The notes below the pieces were generated by a model. It was not told the origin of the DNA and did not search any database. It worked only from the letters and a program-made list of their open reading frames with translations. Shown piece after piece: positions 58,328 to 64,000 of a DNA stretch of 64,000 nt (positions are counted from its first letter, which is position 1; every line of letters starts with the position of its first letter). The stretch comes from CALJTV01 sp034435835. Its GTDB lineage: Bacteria > Chloroflexota > Dehalococcoidia > GIF9 > UBA5629. Location: the NCBI GenBank assembly GCA_034435835.1, contig DAOTWF010000027.1:62001-126000 (forward strand), in the 5' to 3' direction. The position numbers and the translations under genes are program-made.

Positions 58328-59926
58328 CTACTCCCTCTCAATATAGACTTCGCTAAGTAGTGGGACCCCCTGCGCGTCTACTGTATAGTTTTTGACATAA
58401 GGCTTTACTAAGAGATAGTTCTCATTAAACCAGAGAGGTAAACAAGCTGCCTCGGTAACGATCAATGCTTCGGCTTGCTGATAAAGGGAGAACCTTACTG
58501 TCTCGTCTGGTTCAATTGCAGCTCTGTCCAGAATGATGTCCACCTCGCTGTTGCTGTATTTTCCGTAGTTATACTCAGCATTGCTGTGGAATAGGATTTC
58601 AAGGAAGTTCTGCGGGTCGGGATAATCAGCTATCCAGCCACTGACAAACATATGATCTAGTTCGTATTTGATGTAGTACGGGAAGACTTCTGGTTCCAAC
58701 TGTCTTACTGCAACTTTCACACCAAGATTGCGCTGCCAGTCGTTGATGACAGCCCCAACGTAGGCTGGAATATTTCCCCCGCTCCCTGAGACCGTCAAAG
58801 TAATAGGCGGCAGGTTTTCGAGATCGTTGTATTTTGAACTGGCAAGAAACTTCTTGGCTCTGTCTGGGTCATAGTCCAGCCCTTTGATGTCTTTGTTGTA
58901 GCCCGGCATGTTTGGTGGCAGGATGCCATCCGCGTTAATCGCCATTCCTTTCAGTATTATCTTCACGATTTTTTCCTTGTCCACAGCATGGCAGAAAGCC
59001 TTCCGCATATTGATGTCATCGAACGGGGGCTTCTGGATGTTGAAGCCGATGTAGAAAAGGCTGAGTTCGGGAAATATTAAGAGCTGGTCGTGGAAGGGGC
59101 CGTTTTCGTCTGTTGCCCGCTCAACGTAATCTTCGAATACAGGGCTTACATCGATCTCATCCATTTCATACATTGCCATCGGCATTCCAGCTAGCAGATG
59201 AAAGACCACCTTGTCAAGTCGAGGAGGCTTCCGATAGAATTTTTCATTTTTTTCGAGTATGAGCAGCTCACCTTGCCGCCATTCTTTTAGCTTGAAAGGG
59301 CCGGTTCCGTTAGGCTTCTTCCACCATTTGCTGTCTGACTCTACGCTTGTCCGATCGACCACAAAGGCGGTGGGGTATGTGAGCTTTGCCAAGAAGTAGG
59401 CCTTGGGGGCGTCTATGGTGACCTGTAGAGTGTAGTTATCCAGAACCTTGACGCCACTTATTTCGGTGGCTTTACCCTCCAAAACCTCTCTGGCACCGAC
59501 GATGTCGCCCAGATATGTCGCTGCTGTCTGTGAACGGGTTCTTGGGTTACAGGCTCTCTCCCAAGAATATTTGAAATCGTGGGCGGTTACCTCCTTACCG
59601 TTATGGAATTTCACTCTCTTGCGCAGGAAGAAGGTGTACGTCTTGCCATCCTCGCTTTTTTGCCAGGTCTCTGCTATGTCTGGTGTTGGTTTTGCGTTGG
59701 CATCGAGCCTCACGAGTCCGCTGAATATTTGCATCACGTAGATATGTGAGCTCATCTCACTGGAGATCGCTGGATCAAGCGTTATTGGCCCTGTGTCCCA
59801 AAGGTGAAGCTCCTGTTCTGACAGAGGCGGCGGCTCCTGTTCTGGAAGACAAGCAGGCACAAGCAGCAAAATTGTTATACATAGCAATAATATGGTCAGT
59901 GATTTTGTTCGCCTTGGTTCCTTCAT
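58328..59926 (-). CDS. ABC-transporter peptide/oligopeptide-binding lipoprotein (SBP family 5)
   Basis: Extracytoplasmic solute-binding protein of 532 aa. The N-terminus is a lipoprotein signal: a basic start, a hydrophobic core and lipobox LVPAC with Cys26, so it is tethered to the membrane outer face. Family signatures are GLVRLDANAKPTPDIAETWQ, TYTFFLRKRVKFHNGKEVTA, FKYSWERACNP, FGSW-like WIADYPDPQNFLE and the closing helix region. The OppA/DppA fold is clear. No permease or ATPase gene accompanies it, so it is an orphan binding protein here, downstream of radC. The ligand is unknown. Confidence 0.9.
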   Translation of the reverse strand: MKEPRRTKSLTILLLCITILLLVPACLPEQEPPPLSEQELHLWDTGPITLDPAISSEMSSHIYVMQIFSGLVRLDANAKPTPDIAETWQKSEDGKTYTFFLRKRVKFHNGKEVTAHDFKYSWERACNPRTRSQTAATYLGDIVGAREVLEGKATEISGVKVLDNYTLQVTIDAPKAYFLAKLTYPTAFVVDRTSVESDSKWWKKPNGTGPFKLKEWRQGELLILEKNEKFYRKPPRLDKVVFHLLAGMPMAMYEMDEIDVSPVFEDYVERATDENGPFHDQLLIFPELSLFYIGFNIQKPPFDDINMRKAFCHAVDKEKIVKIILKGMAINADGILPPNMPGYNKDIKGLDYDPDRAKKFLASSKYNDLENLPPITLTVSGSGGNIPAYVGAVINDWQRNLGVKVAVRQLEPEVFPYYIKYELDHMFVSGWIADYPDPQNFLEILFHSNAEYNYGKYSNSEVDIILDRAAIEPDETVRFSLYQQAEALIVTEAACLPLWFNENYLLVKPYVKNYTVDAQGVPLLSEVYIERE

Positions 59927-59942
59927 GTTTTGATGGCTGCCC

Positions 59943-60632
59943 CTAGAAAACACCTCTGGATTTCATACTGGAGTAGCATGTGTCGCAAATGATTATGTGA
60001 TCCAGAACCTCTATGCCCATTATTTCGCCAACGTCAACAAGGCGTTTGGTCAATTTAATATCGTCGTCGGAAGGAGTCGGATCCCCCGAAGGATGGTTGT
60101 GCACGAAGATTACCGATGCAGCGCTGGAGGTTATGGCCTCCTTAAAGACCTCCCTAGGATGTACAATGCTTGAGTCCAAGCTGCCTATGGAGATGGTGTG
60201 GATGCCTATAAGGTGATTTCTTGTATCCAGAGAAAGGGCTATAAAGTGCTCCCTTTTTTTGCCTTTTAGTTTGTTCCTAACGGCTTTTACCGCGTCTTCC
60301 GGAGAGCGCACGGTGAGTTTATTGGTATCTGTTGACTGCTCTTCCAGGCGCCTACCAAGCTCCAGTGCAGCTTTGAGCTGTGTAGCTTTAGCAAGGCCAA
60401 TCCCCTTTATCTGGGTGAGCTCTTCAACGGTGGCAGAGGCAATATTTTTGAGGTTGCCGAAATTGCTAAGCAGCTTCTGTGCGGTCAGTACCACTGATTC
60501 GCCTTTTGTTCCCCTGCCGAGCACCAGCGCCAGCAGCTCTTGAACGGAAAGGGCTTCTGTGCCCAATTTGAGAAGCCTTTCCCGCGGCCGCTCTGAAAGC
60601 GGTAAATCGTGGACTGTGAATGTCTTTGTCAT
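59943..60632 (-). CDS. radC: RadC/JAB-domain protein
   Basis: The 229 aa start at ATG 60632, which overlaps the peptidase stop (ATGA). The N-terminal helix-hairpin-helix region has LPLSERPRERLLKLG and LTQIKGIGLAKATQLKAALE. The C-terminal MPN/JAB metal site is FVHNHPSGDPTPSDDD (about 170-185), preceded by HFIALSLDTRNHLIG. RadC has no firm DNA-repair role despite its name. A longer frame to 60779 exists but would run into the upstream gene. Confidence 0.93.
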   Translation of the reverse strand: MTKTFTVHDLPLSERPRERLLKLGTEALSVQELLALVLGRGTKGESVVLTAQKLLSNFGNLKNIASATVEELTQIKGIGLAKATQLKAALELGRRLEEQSTDTNKLTVRSPEDAVKAVRNKLKGKKREHFIALSLDTRNHLIGIHTISIGSLDSSIVHPREVFKEAITSSAASVIFVHNHPSGDPTPSDDDIKLTKRLVDVGEIMGIEVLDHIIICDTCYSSMKSRGVF

Positions 60633-61849
60633 CTTACGCCAATCCGAAATTCTGATGAATAGAAGGTTGTCATACATAAGGTTGGACGCGGCTTTGGTGA
60701 GGCGGTTGGCTCCTCGATGGGCGAGACTGCTTTTAAGCTGGGTGCGGATTCTGCTTTGCTCATTATGTACGATCTCCATAACCTGTCAAGGCCCGACTGG
60801 TCGAAGCCATAAACTGATAGCAGTGCTTCATCGGCGGTGCTACCTTCTTTAAAAAGATGGAGAAGCGCAAGCATCTTATCCTTGCCGTAGTTCTGGATAA
60901 GAAACTCTACTAGGCTCTGGCTCTGTGCGTAGGATAGGTAGGCATCCTCCGGTTTTGCTGAGAACTGACTTGAGAGGCTGCGGACGGAGAACAATCTTCC
61001 TTCTGCGGCTGCTTTTCTCAGTAATAGTGCAAGATGGACGTCTCTCCCGCCTTCGGCATGCATGGCTAGGCCCTCGTTGAGCCAGACTGGCAGGCTTGCC
61101 CCGTAAGGACTGAAAGTTACCTGATGGATTACCATATGGCCAAGCTCGTGTGCTACTGCCTTTTTGCCCCAGCTGAGCTGGTTTACCGGAACGCCAATGG
61201 CTATTATGCCGAACTCGGGAAAGGCAACCCCACCGGTCCATTCGCGTGGAAATATCATCGCTGCCCTCAAATCTTGAGGACTGGCATAAATATAGATATT
61301 GACCAGTCTTTCCAAGCGGGCGCCTGTGTCTTCGTAGAGTCTTTCCAGTGCCTGACTACAGGCAACAAGTAGCTCATTGGCGAAAGACGGACTTCCCCTG
61401 TACCAAAAAAGCCTTACCTGACCTTCGGTAAGATTCTGCCATGAATAGCGGACATCTTGAAACCGCGACGTATATTTGTCGGAGATTAACTTGTCCCCCT
61501 TTTGATTTTCGATGATCCACCAGTAATGGACGGTAGCACCCACCGGCAGGATGGCTTTTCTCATATCCCAGTCCCACTTTGTTTCAACCGTCGGGGAGGG
61601 CGCAAAATCTGGCCAGGCTTCACTAATAACCGGGGCATAGTTCATTCTTTCCACTTCATACTGAAGCCTGATTTTGGTGATATTGGTTTGGCTCTGGGCT
61701 TTGACCTTGAAGACCAGCGATGACGGGAAAATTATCTCGGTGCCAGACTCAATCAGTGTTATCTGCTCTGTTTTTTGCTGGGCTGTGATTGAGACAGGCA
61801 ATGCGATTGAGACGATTAGAGCAAGAAGCGGGAGTGCATATTTAATCAT
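60629..61849 (-). CDS. Secreted gluzincin-type metallopeptidase (peptidase MA-like)
   Basis: The 406 aa have an N-terminal signal peptide (hydrophobic about 4-23, with a likely cut after ITAQ). A beta-rich domain of about 140 residues follows. The zinc motif is HELGHMVIHQ (HExxH, about 240-249), with the third ligand Glu in VWLNEGLAMHAEG, the gluzincin pattern. The remainder is helical, with SYAQSQSLVEFLIQNYG. Its substrate is unknown. It overlaps prfB by 8 bases and radC by 4, so it is expressed as part of that operon, yet acts outside the cytoplasm. Confidence 0.85.
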   Translation of the reverse strand: MIKYALPLLALIVSIALPVSITAQQKTEQITLIESGTEIIFPSSLVFKVKAQSQTNITKIRLQYEVERMNYAPVISEAWPDFAPSPTVETKWDWDMRKAILPVGATVHYWWIIENQKGDKLISDKYTSRFQDVRYSWQNLTEGQVRLFWYRGSPSFANELLVACSQALERLYEDTGARLERLVNIYIYASPQDLRAAMIFPREWTGGVAFPEFGIIAIGVPVNQLSWGKKAVAHELGHMVIHQVTFSPYGASLPVWLNEGLAMHAEGGRDVHLALLLRKAAAEGRLFSVRSLSSQFSAKPEDAYLSYAQSQSLVEFLIQNYGKDKMLALLHLFKEGSTADEALLSVYGFDQSGLDRLWRSYIMSKAESAPSLKAVSPIEEPTASPKPRPTLCMTTFYSSEFRIGVR

Positions 61850-62955
61850 TCTCTTTCTCCAGTATATGGTGCAGGTACACTGTGATAAACTCGTCTAGTT
61901 CTCCATCGAGTACAGACGCGGCATTGCTGGTCTCATAACCGGTGCGGTGGTCCTTCACCATTTTATAGGGGTGGAGGACATAACTCCGAATCTGGTTGCC
62001 CCAGCCGGCTTCAATTCGTGCCCCTTTTAACTTGGCTCTTTCTGCCTCTCTTTTTGCCTGTTCAAGTTGGAAGAGGCGTGCATAGAGAACTTTCAGCGCA
62101 TTTTCCTTATTCTGGTATTGAGAGCGCTCGCTCTGGCAACTCACCACTATGCCGGAAGGGACATGGGTTATTCTTACAGCGCTACTTGTTTTTTGCATGT
62201 GTTGCCCACCCGGTCCGCTGGAGCGGAATGTCTCGATCTTCAGGTCAGCGGGGTCGATTTTAATATCTATCTCCTGCTCGACCTCGGGCAAGACTTCGAC
62301 CAGTGCAAACGAGGTGTGCCTGGCACGGTCGGCATCAAACGGTGAAATGCGGACAAGTCGGTGCACGCCATGCTCGGACTTGAGATAACCGTAAGCATAT
62401 TCTCCCTTTATTTCAACAGTGACGCTCTTAATCCCGGCTTCGTCTCCCGGGGATATATCCAGTATCTCTGTCTGGTAACCACGGCGTTCTGCCCACCTTG
62501 TATACATCCTCAATAGCATTTCTGCCCAGTCTTGGGCTTCTGTGCCACCTGCCCCAGCATGAATGCTCAAGATGGCATCTCTGCGGTCATGTTCACCATT
62601 CAGAAGCAGTCTTGTTTCTAGGTCTTCCAATTGAGAGGCTAGCTGTACCATTTCTTTTCTGACATCCTCTGCTACAGCGGGGTCGTTTTCCTCGATGGCC
62701 AGTTCCACCATCTCAAGTAGATCGTCGACCCTCTTTTCCAGACTACGCCAAGTACCAACTGTCTCTTTAAGTCCACCTAATTGACGCATGAAAGACTGCG
62801 CCCTGCTCGGCTCAAGCCAGAACGCAGGCTGGGCTGCGTCGAATTCAAGTTTAGAGATTTCCTTTTCCTTGGCAGCTATGTCAAAGGCGCTCCATTAAGT
62901 CGGTTATCTTTTTCCGTATGGTTTCTAAAGTTTGTTTTATCTCCTGCATGTCCAC
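61842..62955 (-). CDS. prfB: Peptide chain release factor 2, with programmed +1 frameshift
   Basis: Terminates translation at UGA and UAA. The first 24 codons start at GTG 62955 (GGGAGG 6 nt upstream) and stop at TGA 62883-62881. A +1 shift on CTTTGA continues for 346 codons, total about 370 aa, the normal RF2 length. Downstream motifs are the GGQ catalytic loop FRSSGPGGQHMQKTSSAVRI and the stop-codon-reading region SPFDADRARHTSFALVEV. Domain 1 begins with ISKLEFDAAQPAFWLEP. The autoregulatory frameshift means scarce RF2 raises its own synthesis. UGA is also read as Sec in this genome, which adds weight to RF2 control. Confidence 0.95.
62881..62894 (-). promoter_or_regulatory. prfB +1 frameshift site
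   Basis: CTTTGAC with the in-frame stop TGA (62883-62881). An SD-like GGAG lies a few bases before the slippery CTT codon, the arrangement that stimulates +1 slippage in prfB of many bacteria. Both flanking frames encode conserved RF2 sequence. Confidence 0.9.
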
Positions 62956-63002
62956 TGTAGGCCTCCCGTTTTCTGCTCTGTACCTCTTTGGCTAATAATC
63001 GT

Positions 63003-63710
63003 TCAGTCGAATAACTTCTGTTGGCCAGCTTGTATAAAAGGCAACTTTTTCCCATTTGCAGCGAGATGGGCGAGGCGGGATGGTTCCGGCAGGCGATGGT
63101 TCTGGCAGCATTTCAGTGTCCATTCTATAGCCGAACCTAGGTCGATCTTATGTCCTATCGATACGTAGACCGGCGCGGCATTGGTTTTTGTACGCAAGGC
63201 GACGCCAATCGCTTCACCCCTGTCCACAAGTTCAGCGTAGCTGCCAGCTTGGTCACCGATGGCTCCACATGTCCCACAAAGACGGGATTTTGCACAGCCT
63301 ATAGTAGGGATATCAAGCAAAATCCCTAGGTGTGAGGCGATGCCAAATCTTCTGGGGTGAGCAATTCCCTGTCCATCTACAATCAGCAAATCTGGGGTGA
63401 TGGAAAGCTTTTGCCAGACAGTGAGCACCAGTGGCGATTCTCTGAACGATAGTAGTCCAGGTATATATGGGAAGTTCAGTCGTCCTTGCGCTTCTTCGAT
63501 CTCAACTATTTTGAATTCGGGGTAGGTGAACACAACTACAGCAGCTCGGGCTGTGCCTGAGGGGTCAGGCGCCGAGATATCCGCACCAGCGATGAACCGA
63601 GGGCTTGAAAGCTTATTATCTCTACATACTCGAGATGCCAGCTCAAGCTGCAATTTCTCGGCTTCTGCAACTGTCAGTCGCCAGCTATGTAATTCATATA
63701 CTTTTGGCAT
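63003..63710 (-). CDS. nfi: Endonuclease V (deoxyinosine repair)
   Basis: Cleaves DNA near deoxyinosine, 235 aa. The metal-binding Asp is in FIAGADISAPDP (about 40-51), the Glu in NFPYIPGLLSFRESP (about 79-93), and the second Asp in LLIVDGQGIAHPRRFGIASH (about 108-127). AKSRLCG follows as the conserved strand end. Active-site residues are intact. It is the first gene of the minus-strand run nfi-prfB-peptidase-radC-SBP. Confidence 0.94.
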   Translation of the reverse strand: MPKVYELHSWRLTVAEAEKLQLELASRVCRDNKLSSPRFIAGADISAPDPSGTARAAVVVFTYPEFKIVEIEEAQGRLNFPYIPGLLSFRESPLVLTVWQKLSITPDLLIVDGQGIAHPRRFGIASHLGILLDIPTIGCAKSRLCGTCGAIGDQAGSYAELVDRGEAIGVALRTKTNAAPVYVSIGHKIDLGSAIEWTLKCCQNHRLPEPSRLAHLAANGKKLPFIQAGQQKLFD

Positions 63711-63835
63711 AGCGCGTTTTTACCAGTATCCGGTCAGTAGACTGTGTCGTAATTATAGAACGGCCTGTAGTGCAGAGGCAATACACAATATTCGACTGTT
63801 GCGCCTGTGAACAAAAGGTGAATTTTGCAGTTAGC

Positions 63836-63864
63836 TTGACATTTTCGTGGCGACAAACTAGCAT
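63836..63864 (+). promoter_or_regulatory. Candidate promoter of the sirtuin gene
   Basis: An exact TTGACA (63836-63841) and TAGCAT (63859-63864) with 17-bp spacing. The predicted start near 63871 leaves about 22 nt to the ATG at 63893. Confidence 0.55.
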
Positions 63865-63892
63865 TGAATCAGGACTCAGATGGAACGGTCAG

Positions 63893-64000
63893 ATGGGCGG
63901 AAGTGACATCGACCTTCTGATTGACAGAGCAGCTGCTTTGATATGCGAAGCAAGGCGTGTTGTTGTCTTTACAGGGGCTGGTGTAAGTACAGAATCCGGT
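63893..64000 (+). CDS. NAD-dependent protein deacylase (sirtuin), N-terminal fragment
   Basis: The first 36 codons run to the window edge. They end in RRVVVFTGAGVSTESG, the NAD-binding GAGxS motif of the Sir2/CobB family, after a helical N-terminus. ATG 63893 is the first good in-frame start; an ATG at 63880 is in another frame and stops after eight codons. The catalytic His and zinc finger lie beyond the window. Confidence 0.9.
   Translation, partial: MGGSDIDLLIDRAAALICEARRVVVFTGAGVSTESG

Noticed and set aside
61842..62955. prfB as a frameshifted pseudogene
   Set aside because: The CTTTGAC site with an upstream GGAG is the known programmed +1 shift of prfB, and both halves are conserved.
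1..64000. Mobile elements, CRISPR arrays, tRNA or rRNA genes
   Set aside because: I looked in the intergenic spaces on both strands for transposases, terminal repeats, regularly spaced repeats, and tRNA T-loop/acceptor patterns, and saw none. A short RNA gene could be missed by eye.

Overview
The window is 64 kb of ordinary, gene-dense bacterial chromosome at roughly 50% GC, with no insertion sequence, prophage, CRISPR array, rRNA or tRNA that I could find. The gene content suggests a strict anaerobe living on H2 and ferredoxin. It encodes two tandem heterodisulfide-reductase/hydrogenase (Hdr/Mvh) modules, a four-subunit pyruvate:ferredoxin oxidoreductase, PEP synthase and a probable nickel ECF transporter, with no respiratory oxidase. 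The combination and gene order remind me of Chloroflexota, class Dehalococcoidia. This is inference from gene content only.

Layout. 1-4487 (minus): ATP synthase operon atpI/Z-like-B-E-(41-aa membrane peptide)-F-H-A-G(partial). 4598-9049: a nuclease-family (BFN/DUF151) protein, D-aminoacyl-tRNA deacylase, a Fur-family regulator and a nikMNQO-type transporter. 9046-20702 (minus): nadC, hydrogenase maturation protease and two Hdr/Mvh modules. The upstream module is hdrC-hdrB-hdrA-mvhD. The downstream one is hdrD-like-hdrA-mvhD-mvhG-mvhA. 21009-27064: a NarL-type two-component system and mfd. 27113-30829 (minus): DUF177, rpmF, a fabD homologue, a radical SAM gene, nusB and an ACP-like gene. 31012-36907: an M20 amidohydrolase, then rplI-dnaB-dnaD-like-tandem dnaC-like-HNH. 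36904-43216 (minus): lysA-holB-ricT and porCDAB. 43357-44682: ffh. 44696-52174 (minus): ppsA-dgt-dnaG-rpoD and a membrane-anchored protein. 52331-58246: cca, secDF, a deacetylase-family gene (minus) and a CDF transporter. 58328-63710 (minus): nfi-prfB-peptidase-radC-oligopeptide-binding lipoprotein. A sirtuin gene begins at 63893.

Main result. The upstream hdrA and mvhD each contain one in-frame TGA, exactly where the downstream paralogue has a cysteine codon. A hairpin follows directly in both cases, and no such hairpin is seen in the Cys paralogues. I read these as adjacent selenoproteins, HdrA (Sec195) and MvhD (Sec66), alongside Cys versions of both in the next operon. This resembles the methanogen HdrA/VhuD pair.

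Other notable points. The FabD homologue has lost both catalytic residues (Ser to Asp98, His to Tyr203), and the neighbouring ACP-like protein has Pro at the phosphopantetheine-serine position, both in a shrunken fab cluster. A helicase-loader-like protein has two fused AAA+ domains. Two unannotated small membrane peptides lie in the atp and hdr regions. A perfect palindrome sits between the -35 and -10 of the por promoter. prfB uses a programmed +1 frameshift. Several genes appear to have very short or no 5' leaders.

All functional calls come from reading motifs; no database search was run.
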